A stretch of 64,000 bases of DNA from CALFUK01 sp964398295 (GCA_964398295.1 CAYNMW010000003.1:5115-69114), one strand, 5' to 3'; positions 35,838 to 45,189 are shown, numbered from the stretch's first letter. The notes: generated by a model not told the origin, from the sequence alone. Made by a program: numbers and translations.

Positions 35838-37617
35838 ATTTACCTGTACTTGATTTTAAAGTTTGTATAATTCTCTTTCTGGTTTCTTTTGGTTGAATGA
35901 CATCATCGATTTCAAAATGAGTTGCCATGCTCATGGCTTTACCTCGTTCGTATGCTAAGGCAACCATTCGGTCATACAATTCATTTCGTTTTTCAATATC
36001 TGTAACTGCTTCCAGTTCTTTTTTAAATCCAAGTTTGACAGCTCCTTCCAGACCCATTGCGCCGAATTCACCAGAAGGCCATGCTAATGTTATATTAGGA
36101 TAATGCATACTACCGCCGACCATTGCCATTGCACCTAAGCCATAGGCTCTACGAATCACTACTCCAATTAGAGGCACATCCAATTTAGCAGCAGCTACAA
36201 ACAAACGCGAAGCATGCTTGACATTTCCTGTTTTCTCTGACTGTGGTCCGACCATGATGCCTGGTGTATCAACCAAGGAAACTATTGGTAGCTTGTGCAC
36301 ATTCACAAATTCTAGAAACTCCTTCATTTTAATTGCCGTTTCATAGGTAATGGCTCCTGCATCTACTGAAGGGTCATTTGCCACAACAGCTACAGGTAAT
36401 CCTTCTATTCTAGCAAGGCTGGTCAATATACCGCTCCCATACCATTGTCGCAATTCTAAAACAGAATCTTGATCAAAAAGGGTAGTGATGACCTCTCTGA
36501 TATCATATACTCGTTTCCGGTTTTCTGGAATGATGTATTGTAATGCTTCCTGATTAGACGCTGTCCAATCTTTAGCTTTTCCTTGAAAATAACTGAGGTA
36601 TTTTTTTGCCTTATCAACAGCTTCGGATTCATTCTCTACTAATATATCAATCACGCCATTCTTCAAATGAATGTCATAGGGTCCAACTTCTTTAGGACCA
36701 ACAACACCGAGTCCACCACCTTCAATCATTGCTGGACCTCCCATTCCTAAGGAAATAGTCTTGGTAGCAATAATGATTTCTGAGCTGCCTGCTAATGCAG
36801 CATTACCTGCAAAACAGTATCCGTTTACAATCGAAACTAAAGGCACTTTTCCGTTAAGGGCAGCAAATCGATTAAAAGTAGAAATATGCAGTCCAGCGAT
36901 TGTTTGTTGATCTACATCTCCTGGTCTTCCTCCACCACCTTCAGCAAATAATATTGTGGGTAATTTATTTCGATGAGCGAGTTCTAAAACTCTATCCATT
37001 TTAAGGTGGTTCATCGTTCCCTGTGTGCCTGCTAATACGGAGTAGTCATATATAAGTACAGCACACTCTGTATTCTTTTCAAATGATGCACCATTGATTG
37101 TTCCTGTTCCTGCGATCAGTCCATCTGCTGGTGTTTTCTCGATAAGATCCTCTTTGGTTCTTCTGCTCAATTGGGCTGCTATAATAAAGCCTCCATATTC
37201 TTGGAAAGAATCTTTATCTATTAATAGTTCCAGATTTTCTCTTGCAGTGTTGTATTGTTTTGACTTTCGTTTTGCAGTTGCTTTTTCCCTGTTTACGTCA
37301 AGAAGGAATTCTCTGCGTTCTTCTAACTCCCTCAGATTATTATGTCCCAAAGCAGTATTGTCATTGGTAACTATGATGCCTAACTCTGATTCTAAAATCA
37401 CCTGATAACTAAATAATGAATCGTCTTTTTTAATGATGTCACCTTCTGTTCTATGGACTGATTGTATGCGAATATTGTCAGGTGCAGTCAATGCATTCTC
37501 CATTTTCATCGCCTCAATAATGACAACATCATCTCCTTTGCGAAAGGTGTCACCTTCTTTGCAATCGATATTTATAACAATACCTGGTAATGGAGATTTT
37601 AATACTTTAACTGCCAT
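35827..37617 (-). CDS. Acyl-CoA carboxyltransferase with N-terminal biotinyl domain
   Basis: 596 residues. Residues 1-75 are a biotin carboxyl-carrier-like domain with EAMKMEN (Lys38 as biotinylation site). Residues about 90-590 are a carboxyltransferase of the propionyl/methylcrotonyl-CoA carboxylase beta family, with DSFQEYGGF, the first oxyanion region GTMNHLKMDR, GGGRPGD, NGYCFAGNAALAG, then PIVSLVDTPGIMVGP, RRAYGLGAMAMVGG and WPSGEFGAMGLEGAVKLG. Carriers are normally C-terminal on the biotin carboxylase or separate, so the N-terminal fusion is unusual. No biotin carboxylase domain is present, so it must use the BC encoded four genes upstream (41386-43368) or another. It is flanked by overlaps or gaps of a few bases. 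Confidence 0.9.
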   Translation of the reverse strand: MAVKVLKSPLPGIVINIDCKEGDTFRKGDDVVIIEAMKMENALTAPDNIRIQSVHRTEGDIIKKDDSLFSYQVILESELGIIVTNDNTALGHNNLRELEERREFLLDVNREKATAKRKSKQYNTARENLELLIDKDSFQEYGGFIIAAQLSRRTKEDLIEKTPADGLIAGTGTINGASFEKNTECAVLIYDYSVLAGTQGTMNHLKMDRVLELAHRNKLPTILFAEGGGGRPGDVDQQTIAGLHISTFNRFAALNGKVPLVSIVNGYCFAGNAALAGSSEIIIATKTISLGMGGPAMIEGGGLGVVGPKEVGPYDIHLKNGVIDILVENESEAVDKAKKYLSYFQGKAKDWTASNQEALQYIIPENRKRVYDIREVITTLFDQDSVLELRQWYGSGILTSLARIEGLPVAVVANDPSVDAGAITYETAIKMKEFLEFVNVHKLPIVSLVDTPGIMVGPQSEKTGNVKHASRLFVAAAKLDVPLIGVVIRRAYGLGAMAMVGGSMHYPNITLAWPSGEFGAMGLEGAVKLGFKKELEAVTDIEKRNELYDRMVALAYERGKAMSMATHFEIDDVIQPKETRKRIIQTLKSSTGKYES

Positions 37618-37621
37618 TAAT

Positions 37622-39727
37622 TTACATTTCTATACTTACTGGAATGGCATTGATGACGGAAACTCCACTTAATGCATCCACCAATTGATCATCAGCTAGA
37701 TCATTGAAACTGACACCTGCTTTTGCTGCAGCAGTTTGCATTCGAATTCCTTCTCGATCGTGTCCCCAACCATGAGGAATGCTGATCGTGCCTTGCATAA
37801 TTTCATCAGTAACTTCTGCTTCAATCTCTACTTCTGCGACTCGAGATTTGATGCGTATTTGATCGCCTGATTTAATGTTGTATTCTGCTGCATCTTTTGT
37901 ATTTAGCATTGCGGTACAAGTATTCGGGCCTTTAATCATGCGGTGAATATTGTGCAACCACGAATTGTTACTTCTCAAATTACGTCTTCCTATTAACAAG
38001 AAAGGTGACTCCGTGTCCACTGTATCGTTTTGCAACTCCTTCAGTCCATTTGCATAAACATCAGGGAAAATATGCAGCTTACCATCGGTGGTTAACAGCC
38101 GCTTTGGCAACTGCGAATCCAACGGACCTAAATCAAGTCCGTGAGGATTTTTTTTCAATTCTTCAAGACTGAGTTTATGTGGGCCAAACTGCAATAGGAA
38201 CTCGAGTTTTTGATCCATTGTAAATTCTTGTGACTCAGGTTTTTGTTCGCCAGTTTTTACTTCTCTATACTCTTGTATCTCTTTTTTTAACCTGGAGAAA
38301 ATCTCCCAGTCAAATAACATTCCTTCTTCTTTTTCTACTGCTGCATCGCTATAGTTTGCTGTATTGTGTATTGCCAAATTGTGAAAACCTATAGGGTAGT
38401 GAGCTGTCTCCAAACCAGTTGCAGGCGGTAAGATGACATCCGCATGTCTCGTCGTTTCATTCAAATAAATATCGATAGATAACATAAACTCTAGTGACTC
38501 AAATGCTTCATCTAACTTCCTTCCATTGGGAACACTCAAGACAGGATTCCCACATGAGGTAATCATAGCTTTAATCTGACCTTCTCCTGGTTCTAGTATA
38601 TCCTCAGCCATTGTTGCTGAAGGAAGCTCTCCTGCATATTCAGGAAGTTTCCTAACCCTACTGTACCATCTGCCAAAACGAGGAGCTGGATACTTTTTCG
38701 AAGTTACGTTGACTGCGGCATTTGCCAACATCGCTCCTCCTTCCTGGTCAAAATTGCCAGTCAGAATATTTAAGGTGTTTATGGCCCAGTGACACAGTCC
38801 TCCATGCTTGCTTGCAGAAACACCTAGCCTCCCATACATCACCGCTTTGCTAGCAGATGTAAACTCTACCATGAGTGATACTAATGTGTCAGCTGAAATT
38901 CCCGTATACGTAGATATTTTATCTATTGTGTAAGGAGATACTGCTTCTTGAATCTGCTTTATGTCTAGTTCATCAATAGAGTCTTTGAGGTGGTCTAGTA
39001 CGATTAAGTCTTTTTCAATAACATAACGGATCATTCCTAGTAGTACATAAATGTCGGTCCCTGGCTTGACATAAATATGTTGATCCGCTTTTTCTGAAGT
39101 TTCTGTAAATCTTGGATCTATCACAACAATCTTTCCACCTCTTTCTTGTATTTCTCGCATCCTACCTCTGATGTCTGGAGCTGTCATTAAACTACCATTT
39201 GACACCATAGGATTACCACCCATAATTACCCAGTAGTCAGTTCTGTTGATATCGGGCACTGGAACACTAAGCCCATTTCCTAACATATAGTCAGCAGCAA
39301 GATGATGGCCAAGTTGATCAACTGATGTCGCTGAGTACCTATTTTTTGTTTTTATACTTCGAACAAAATCAGGAGAGAATAAACTTGTTCCCAAATTATG
39401 TACACTCGGATTACCTTGATAAACAGCTACTGCATCTTTTGTATGTTGAATTTGGACATCAACCAATGACCGGGCTGCAAATTTTATCGCTTCATCCCAA
39501 TCTACAGTTTCCCATTTTCCTTCTTTCTTAATCAAGGGCTTTTTCAACCGGTCTGGATCTTCATGCAGGTCTTTAAGACTAACAGCCTTTGGACAAATGT
39601 GACCCCTACTGAAAGTATCAAGTTCATCACCTTTTATGGATAAGACCTTGTTGTTTTCAACTTTTATTTCCAGACCGCAAATGGCCTCACATAAATTACA
39701 CGTTCTGTATTTAGTCTCTATTGCCAT
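37622..39727 (-). CDS. Molybdopterin-dependent oxidoreductase, single subunit
   Basis: 701 residues, cytoplasmic (no Tat or Sec signal). The N-terminus has a 4Fe-4S site Cys10-x2-Cys13-x3-Cys17-x26-Cys44 (RTCNLCEAICG, GHICPKA). DMSO-reductase-family landmarks follow: ETVDWDEAI, YWVIMGGNPMVS, KIVVIDPRFTETSEKADQHIYVKPGTD, MITSCGNPVLSVPNG, and the C-terminal molybdopterin-dinucleotide domain (LLIGRRNLRSNNSWLHN to ISIPHGWGHD). At the position where formate dehydrogenases carry (Se)Cys I see no obvious Cys (NPSVHNLG region), so the metal ligand is uncertain. There are no partner FeS or membrane subunits nearby. Its place inside an acyl-CoA operon suggests hydroxylation or reduction of a pathway intermediate (inference). 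Confidence 0.88.
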   Translation of the reverse strand: MAIETKYRTCNLCEAICGLEIKVENNKVLSIKGDELDTFSRGHICPKAVSLKDLHEDPDRLKKPLIKKEGKWETVDWDEAIKFAARSLVDVQIQHTKDAVAVYQGNPSVHNLGTSLFSPDFVRSIKTKNRYSATSVDQLGHHLAADYMLGNGLSVPVPDINRTDYWVIMGGNPMVSNGSLMTAPDIRGRMREIQERGGKIVVIDPRFTETSEKADQHIYVKPGTDIYVLLGMIRYVIEKDLIVLDHLKDSIDELDIKQIQEAVSPYTIDKISTYTGISADTLVSLMVEFTSASKAVMYGRLGVSASKHGGLCHWAINTLNILTGNFDQEGGAMLANAAVNVTSKKYPAPRFGRWYSRVRKLPEYAGELPSATMAEDILEPGEGQIKAMITSCGNPVLSVPNGRKLDEAFESLEFMLSIDIYLNETTRHADVILPPATGLETAHYPIGFHNLAIHNTANYSDAAVEKEEGMLFDWEIFSRLKKEIQEYREVKTGEQKPESQEFTMDQKLEFLLQFGPHKLSLEELKKNPHGLDLGPLDSQLPKRLLTTDGKLHIFPDVYANGLKELQNDTVDTESPFLLIGRRNLRSNNSWLHNIHRMIKGPNTCTAMLNTKDAAEYNIKSGDQIRIKSRVAEVEIEAEVTDEIMQGTISIPHGWGHDREGIRMQTAAAKAGVSFNDLADDQLVDALSGVSVINAIPVSIEM

Positions 39728-39729
39728 AA

Positions 39730-40554
39730 TTATGCGTTTGATTCGTTCATAATATCTTTCAAAGTATTGAGAAATCCCATTCTATCCTGCGCTAAATGTT
39801 CTAAGCCATCAACATACAATGTAATTCCACTTATATAACTACTCATTGGACTAGATAAAAAGACAACAGCATTGGAAACATCCTCCACTGTTCCAAAGCG
39901 GCCCATTAGATTAGCCTTTTTACCTTCTGAAAACATTTGTTGAATTCTTGGATGATACGTATCTAAACCAGATGACTCAATCGTTCCTGGGGCAACTGCA
40001 TTCATTCTAACATTATGCTCGGCCCATTCCATTGCCAGAGATTTTGTCATGTTTTCAACTCCAGCTCTTGCTGCACCTGTATGTGACATCCCAGGAAAAC
40101 CTCTAAACACATTTGCCGTAATGTTAACAACAACACCATGCTGTTGTTCCTTGAAGAAGGAAAGAAACATTTGTTTAGTAACAAAGAAAGTTCCATTGAG
40201 ATTATTATTAATCACCGCAGCCCAGCCATTGGTAGACATTTGTTCGGCTGGTGCAGGAAATTGTCCTCCCGCATTATTGATTAGTATATCCAGTTGTCCT
40301 GCTTCTTGCTTTATGTATTCTGCTAATTGTACCACCTCTTCTACTTTGCGAATGTCACAAGCCTTTGCCAGACATGTACCAAATTCAGATAAGGATTCAC
40401 TAGCCTTTAACAACATCTCTTCTTTACGAGAACTGATGCATACGGTTGCTCCCAATTGTAAAAAGTGCTTTGCTATCGCATAACCAATACCACTTCTACC
40501 ACCAGTTACCAAAACCACTTTATCCTTAAATAACTCTTTGCTATATCCTATCAT
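39730..40554 (-). CDS. SDR-family reductase with non-canonical active site (AtuG/PECR-like)
   Basis: 274 residues. The Rossmann motif VTGGRSGIG, SRK after the second strand (NADP-preferring), DILINNAGGQ and VVNITANVF are clear. The usual Tyr-x3-Lys is replaced by HTGAARAGVENMTKSL, a variant typical of peroxisomal trans-2-enoyl/2,4-dienoyl-CoA reductase-like SDRs and of the AtuG type of acyclic-terpene clusters. The C-terminus YISGITLYVDGLEHL is family-like. It probably acts on an unsaturated acyl-CoA. It is two bases from the molybdopterin gene and 16 from the hydratase gene. Confidence 0.87.
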   Translation of the reverse strand: MIGYSKELFKDKVVLVTGGRSGIGYAIAKHFLQLGATVCISSRKEEMLLKASESLSEFGTCLAKACDIRKVEEVVQLAEYIKQEAGQLDILINNAGGQFPAPAEQMSTNGWAAVINNNLNGTFFVTKQMFLSFFKEQQHGVVVNITANVFRGFPGMSHTGAARAGVENMTKSLAMEWAEHNVRMNAVAPGTIESSGLDTYHPRIQQMFSEGKKANLMGRFGTVEDVSNAVVFLSSPMSSYISGITLYVDGLEHLAQDRMGFLNTLKDIMNESNA

Positions 40555-40570
40555 AAATTATTATCGATTT

Positions 40571-41389
40571 TTACGAACCAGTCCAATTCGGTTTTCTTTT
40601 TTCTCTAAATGCTTTTAATCCTTCTTGACCATCAGCACTGGCAATTGTTTGTTGCAACATATCAAACAGATAAGCATGCTGTGCACCAGTAGGACGAATA
40701 TGCTGATATGCTTTCAATCCATTGCTTATAGCAGTAGGGCTGTTTTGCTTGATTTCTTCGCATATGGTATCTACTCGTTGTTCGATTTCTTCTGCTGCAC
40801 AAACTTCTGTAACCAAGCCAAATGTTTCTGCCTCTTTTACAGGTAAATTATAAGCTCTGATGCACCAATCAATAACTTTGCGTTCTGGCATCACTTTCAA
40901 CAATGCTTGCATAACTTGAAAAGGGTAGAGTCCTCGCTTCACTTCAGGGAGTCCAAATTTTACATCGTCTTGCGCTATCACAATGGAGGCGCCTGCAAGA
41001 AAAAAGAAGCCTCCTGCATAGACATCTCCAGTTACGACAGTAATCGTCGGTTTATGTATGTTGTTAAATAATTCTCCGATTAAAATATCTTCTTTTGGTT
41101 TGGGAATGGTGGAATCGTTTTCTTCTATGATACCGGCCATTGCTTTTAGGTCAGCTCCAGCACAAAAGACATTCCCCTTTGCTTTGAATACAATCACCCA
41201 AATGTCAGAAGACTCATATGCATACTGCATCGCATATGCCAATTCATTGACCAGTTGAGGATGCAAGGCATTCTTCTTTCTCTCTCTGTTTAACGTCAAG
41301 GTGAGCACGTGATCCTTTTCATCTACTAAAAGATAAGCGAACGTTTCTGACTTAATGGATTCGACTTGTTGTTTAGTATATATATTCAT
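40571..41389 (-). CDS. Enoyl-CoA hydratase/isomerase family protein
   Basis: 272 residues, crotonase fold: LTLNRERKKNALHPQL, GNVFCAGADLKAMAG (oxyanion-hole loop), TVVTGDVYAGGFFFLAGASIVIA and KFGLPEVKRGLYP with the Glu of the second catalytic position. The first catalytic Glu seen in dehydrating hydratases (GGG-x-E) is not present in GGFFFLAG, as in AtuE/LiuC-like members. In Liu/Atu pathways this step hydrates 3-methylglutaconyl-CoA or isohexenyl-glutaconyl-CoA. Its ATG overlaps the TGA of the biotin carboxylase gene (ATGA), so the two should be co-translated. Confidence 0.9.
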   Translation of the reverse strand: MNIYTKQQVESIKSETFAYLLVDEKDHVLTLTLNRERKKNALHPQLVNELAYAMQYAYESSDIWVIVFKAKGNVFCAGADLKAMAGIIEENDSTIPKPKEDILIGELFNNIHKPTITVVTGDVYAGGFFFLAGASIVIAQDDVKFGLPEVKRGLYPFQVMQALLKVMPERKVIDWCIRAYNLPVKEAETFGLVTEVCAAEEIEQRVDTICEEIKQNSPTAISNGLKAYQHIRPTGAQHAYLFDMLQQTIASADGQEGLKAFREKRKPNWTGS

Positions 41390-43368
41390 TCAATTGTTTC
41401 TATACTTATCAATTCGGTACCTGACGAAATGTTTTGTCCTTCAGCCACAAATACTTCTTTTACGATACCATCTTCAATAGCTGAAATGGTGTTTTCCATT
41501 TTCATTGATGTCAATATAATGACTGGACTACCTGAAGATACTTTATCACCTTCTTTTACTAAAACAGAAATTACTTGCGATGGCATTGGCGCTATATAAG
41601 AGCCTTTATTCGATTCGGTTACAAGTTGAGGTAACCGTTCTTTTTGTTTGACATGAATCGGTCCTGCTTCAGGATGATGTACATATATGTCCTTTCCTAG
41701 ATTGACTATTGAGAATTTTTTTCTAATTCCATTGACAGCAAATTGGACAAGTTCACCATTGGAATTATAGTCCGTAATGTCAAAACTTTCACCACCCATT
41801 GTCACTACCATTTTATCAGCTTCTACTCTATACTGAAGTTTATAGTCTACTTCAGAAATTTGATAAGAATCACTTTGATCTTGATAAGGACTATTTCGCC
41901 AACCAGATGGAAGATGTTTTAATATTGTACGCTTCTCTTTTCGACTTTGTAAGGCGTGAATAGATGCAGCAACAAGGCTCTCTTCTTTCTCATGTTCTGC
42001 AATGCGCTGAGATGAAGTCGTATTCATTTCTTCTTGAATGAAATGCGTATCGTAACTACCAGCTTTAATTTTTTCATGCTTCATCAAATCACGCAAAAAC
42101 CCTTGATTGGTTGTAACGCCAAGACAAACCAATTGCTCTAGCACATATTTCATTTTACTGATCGCTTGCAAACGATTATCAGCATGCACAATCAATTTAG
42201 CTATCATCGGATCATAAAATATACTAATCTCACTACCTGATCCAACTGAAGTTTCCAATCGAAATCCGTTTAGCTCAGGTGCGTTAAAGTGATGAATGAT
42301 TCCTGTTTCAGGTAAAAAATTATTTTCTGGGTTTTCAGCATATAATCGTAATTCAATTGCATATCCATTGCGAGGAATATTGGCTTGTTCAAATTGTAAA
42401 GGAACACCCATAGCTGATTCGATTTGCATCTGCACTAAATCCAATCCTGTAATCTCTTCTGTTACTGGATGTTCCACTTGTAATCGGGTATTCACTTCCA
42501 GAAAATAGAAGTCACCAGATTTATCGTCGTAAATGAATTCTACTGTACCAGCATTATCATACTCAAGTGCTTTTGCGGCATTAACCGCAGCAGTTCCCAT
42601 TCTTTGTCGGAGTTCATCAGACATGATTGGCGAAGGGCTTTCTTCCATTACTTTCTGATACCGCCGCTGAATCGAACATTCTCTTTCGTGCAAATGAATG
42701 ACATTTCCATGCTTGTCACCAAAAATTTGAAATTCAATATGACGTCCAGAGTCAATGTATTTTTCAATAATTAATTCATCATCACCAAATGCGTTATTTG
42801 CTTCTCGTTTTGCAGATTGAATTGCTTTAGCTAATTCTTTTTCTTCGCGTACAATTCTCATCCCTTTACCACCACCACCAGCAGTGGCTTTGAGTAATAA
42901 TGGATAACCAATTTTTGTTGCTTCTTCCAGTAGAGTAGTGTCACTCTGATCTTTGCCCTGATAACCAGGAACTGTTGGGACACCATGCTCGATCATCATT
43001 TTCTTTGCAAGAGATTTTGATCCCATCGAGTGGATTGCTTCTGGATGAGGTCCTATCCAGCAAATGTCATTTTGTTTACACAATGTTGCGAAAGCTGCAT
43101 TTTCAGATAAAAAACCATAGCCAGGATGAATAGCATCAGCATGAACTGCCTTTGCTGCTTCTATGATTTTTTCTTGATTCAAATAAGAATCTGCCACTGG
43201 ACTCGGACCAATGTGTATCGCCATATCTGCATCTTGAACAAATGGGGCATCTTTATCTGCATCTGAGTAAACTGCGACAGAGCGGATGCCCATCCGACGA
43301 CAGGTACGTGATACTCTTGAGGATATTTCACCTCTGTTTGCGATTAATATGGTTTCTATTGTTTTCAT
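41386..43368 (-). CDS. Acyl-CoA carboxylase biotin carboxylase subunit with biotinyl domain
   Basis: 660 residues in the order expected for methylcrotonyl-, geranyl- or propionyl-CoA carboxylase alpha: the N-domain (LIANRGEISSRVSRTCRRMG), ATP-grasp (LLLKATAGGGGKGMRIV, HLHERECSIQRRYQKVMEE, VEFIYDDKSGDFYFLEVNTRLQVEHPVTE), the C-domain (DPMIAKLIVHADNR), a BT-like linker, and the C-terminal biotin-accepting domain with SMKMEN (Lys about 623). It carboxylates biotin with bicarbonate and ATP. It can pair with the carboxyltransferase at 43591-45189 and perhaps also with the second one at 35827-37617. Confidence 0.94.
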   Translation of the reverse strand: MKTIETILIANRGEISSRVSRTCRRMGIRSVAVYSDADKDAPFVQDADMAIHIGPSPVADSYLNQEKIIEAAKAVHADAIHPGYGFLSENAAFATLCKQNDICWIGPHPEAIHSMGSKSLAKKMMIEHGVPTVPGYQGKDQSDTTLLEEATKIGYPLLLKATAGGGGKGMRIVREEKELAKAIQSAKREANNAFGDDELIIEKYIDSGRHIEFQIFGDKHGNVIHLHERECSIQRRYQKVMEESPSPIMSDELRQRMGTAAVNAAKALEYDNAGTVEFIYDDKSGDFYFLEVNTRLQVEHPVTEEITGLDLVQMQIESAMGVPLQFEQANIPRNGYAIELRLYAENPENNFLPETGIIHHFNAPELNGFRLETSVGSGSEISIFYDPMIAKLIVHADNRLQAISKMKYVLEQLVCLGVTTNQGFLRDLMKHEKIKAGSYDTHFIQEEMNTTSSQRIAEHEKEESLVAASIHALQSRKEKRTILKHLPSGWRNSPYQDQSDSYQISEVDYKLQYRVEADKMVVTMGGESFDITDYNSNGELVQFAVNGIRKKFSIVNLGKDIYVHHPEAGPIHVKQKERLPQLVTESNKGSYIAPMPSQVISVLVKEGDKVSSGSPVIILTSMKMENTISAIEDGIVKEVFVAEGQNISSGTELISIETIE

Positions 43369-43386
43369 TTTATTTACAATCTGGCA

Positions 43387-43410
43387 AGAGGTCGAAGACC
43401 TTAGCCTCAG
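43387..43410 (+). repeat. 24-nt dispersed hairpin element, copy 2
   Basis: It has stem AGGTC (43389-43393), loop GAA and stem GACCT (43397-43401), followed by TTAGCCTCAG. It matches the elements at 31687 and 46003 in 19 of 24 positions overall, with compensating changes in the stem. It lies between the biotin carboxylase start and the assembly gap. Confidence 0.6.
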
Positions 43411-43448
43411 CTTATATATTTAAGTTCAAGTATCAAGTGTAAGTTCAA

Positions 43449-43486
43449 TTATTCAATCCACTCATCACCTGGCCAACTAGCAGGCA
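43449..43486 (-). CDS. Possible 3' end of a gene lost in the assembly gap
   Basis: On the minus strand, directly after the gap, a frame reads PASWPGDEWIE and then TAA. Two Trp and alternating charged residues in 11 codons look more like a real C-terminus than random AT-rich spacer, but the piece is too short for identification. If real, a gene of unknown length lies between the two carboxylase subunit genes. Confidence 0.3.
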
Positions 43487-43586
43487 NNNNNNNNNNNNNN
43501 NNNNNNNNNNNNNNNNNNNNNNNNNNNNNNNNNNNNNNNNNNNNNNNNNNNNNNNNNNNNNNNNNNNNNNNNNNNNNNNNNNNNNN
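43487..43586. other. Assembly gap (100 N)
   Basis: Exactly 100 consecutive N, the conventional placeholder for a scaffold join of unknown size. It begins four bases after the stop codon of the carboxyltransferase gene on the minus strand, inside the acyl-CoA operon, so one or more operon genes may be missing. Confidence 0.98.
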
Positions 43587-43590
43587 AGCA

Positions 43591-45189
43591 TCAATGCCGC
43601 CAAACCCCATACCCTTCACTTCCTTTAATTTCCTGGCTATATAAAACAGCCAGACAAATGGCTAAATAATTTCTTGTTTCTCTTGGATCGAGGACTCCAT
43701 CATCCCATATTTCACTACTGGAATGCCAGGATGATGCTTTTGATTCAGCTTCATGAATCAACATTTTTTTAGCCATCTCTGCAGTCTCTTCATCAAATTC
43801 TTTTCCTAATGATTTAGCAGAAGCTCGTTGGATGATGTCCATTACTCCTGCCAATTGTTCTGCCCCCATGACACCTAATTTAGAATTAGGATAGGCGAAT
43901 AAAAAGCGAGGATCATATGACCGTCCATTCATACCATAATTACCTGCACCATAAGAACTACCTATCATAAGTGTAATGGATGGAACTTCGCTATTGGAAA
44001 CAGCATTGATTAATTTTGCACCATTTTTAATGATTCCACCTTCTTCGTAAGCTTTACCCACCATATAACCAGTCGTGTTTTGTAAGAACAACAATGGAAT
44101 ATTATTTTTATTGGACAGTTGGATAAACTGAGCTGCTTTGTTAGCGGATTCTGAAAATATCACTCCGTTATTACCTATGATACCAATAGGATAACCGTGT
44201 AATTTTGCCCACCCTGTTACCATCGTAGTCCCATATTCTTTCTTGAACTCTGAAAATTTAGAACCATCAACGATACGACAAATTAGTTCTCTGCAATCAA
44301 ATGGTTTTTTGGGGTCAGCTGAGACAATACCAAGTAATTCATCTGAGCTGTATATTGGCTCTTCTACTTTATCGGGTGTCAAATGAGGTGTATCCACCTT
44401 AATGAATTCCATTATTTCCCTTGCGATTCTAATGCCATCGTATTCGTCATTTGCCAAATAATCAGAAACACCTGATACTCGACTATGCATCTCTGCACCA
44501 CCAAGTTCTTCATCTGTAGCAATTTCGTTTGTTGCCATTTTAACTAATGGAGGTCCAGCTAAGAATACCTTAGCTGCCTGTTTTTGAAAAATGGCATAAT
44601 CTGACATTCCTGGGATATATGCACCTCCAGCTGTTGCATTTCCAAATACGACTGCAATGGATGGAATACCAAGTTTTGATCTACGCGTAATTTCCCTAAA
44701 TGATTCACCACCGTAATTAAAGATTTTAGCTTGATCTGGAAGATTAGCACCACCACTTTCTACAAGTGTAATCGTTGGCAATCTGTTTTCTCTTGTGATT
44801 TGTCCAATCCGAAGACCTTTCATCACACTGTGGTAGTCTGTGGAACCACCTTTTCTTGTTCCGACATTTGAATTAATCATACACAATTTCCCATGAACTA
44901 AACCAATGCCTGCAACAGTAGTTCCTCCAGCTCCAAATCCTCCTTTTCGATTTACCCCCGCAAATGGCAGTAGTTCTAAAAATGGACTGTCTTGATCGAG
45001 TAACAATTCAATTCGTTCTCTTGCTAATAATTTTCCTCTTTTTCGCGCTCTTGCAATATGAGAGTCTTTTCCTTGAAACCTACTTAATTCAAAATTGGAG
45101 TCAAGCTCTTTGATGAATGCAAGCATCTGTTCATAATTCTCCTTAAAGGATTGACTGTTTGCATTTATATTACTCTTGTATACTTGCAT
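43591..45189 (-). CDS. Methylcrotonyl/geranyl-CoA carboxylase-type carboxyltransferase subunit
   Basis: 532 residues, the usual length for MccB/LiuB/AtuC. Visible features are RARKRGKLLARERIELLLD, GVNRKGGFGAGGTTVAGIG, LVESGGANLPDQAKIFNYGGESFREI (first CoA/oxyanion region), VFGNATAGGAYIPGMSDY, LLFLQNTTGYMVGKAYEEGGIIKNGAKLI, then GSSYGAGNYGMNGRSYDPRF and LGVMGAEQLAGVM. It has no biotin domain of its own and is expected to work with the BC subunit at 41386-43368. Whether the substrate is methylcrotonyl- or geranyl-CoA cannot be told by eye. The ATG shares one base with the TAA of the TetR gene. Confidence 0.93.
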   Translation of the reverse strand: MQVYKSNINANSQSFKENYEQMLAFIKELDSNFELSRFQGKDSHIARARKRGKLLARERIELLLDQDSPFLELLPFAGVNRKGGFGAGGTTVAGIGLVHGKLCMINSNVGTRKGGSTDYHSVMKGLRIGQITRENRLPTITLVESGGANLPDQAKIFNYGGESFREITRRSKLGIPSIAVVFGNATAGGAYIPGMSDYAIFQKQAAKVFLAGPPLVKMATNEIATDEELGGAEMHSRVSGVSDYLANDEYDGIRIAREIMEFIKVDTPHLTPDKVEEPIYSSDELLGIVSADPKKPFDCRELICRIVDGSKFSEFKKEYGTTMVTGWAKLHGYPIGIIGNNGVIFSESANKAAQFIQLSNKNNIPLLFLQNTTGYMVGKAYEEGGIIKNGAKLINAVSNSEVPSITLMIGSSYGAGNYGMNGRSYDPRFLFAYPNSKLGVMGAEQLAGVMDIIQRASAKSLGKEFDEETAEMAKKMLIHEAESKASSWHSSSEIWDDGVLDPRETRNYLAICLAVLYSQEIKGSEGYGVWRH

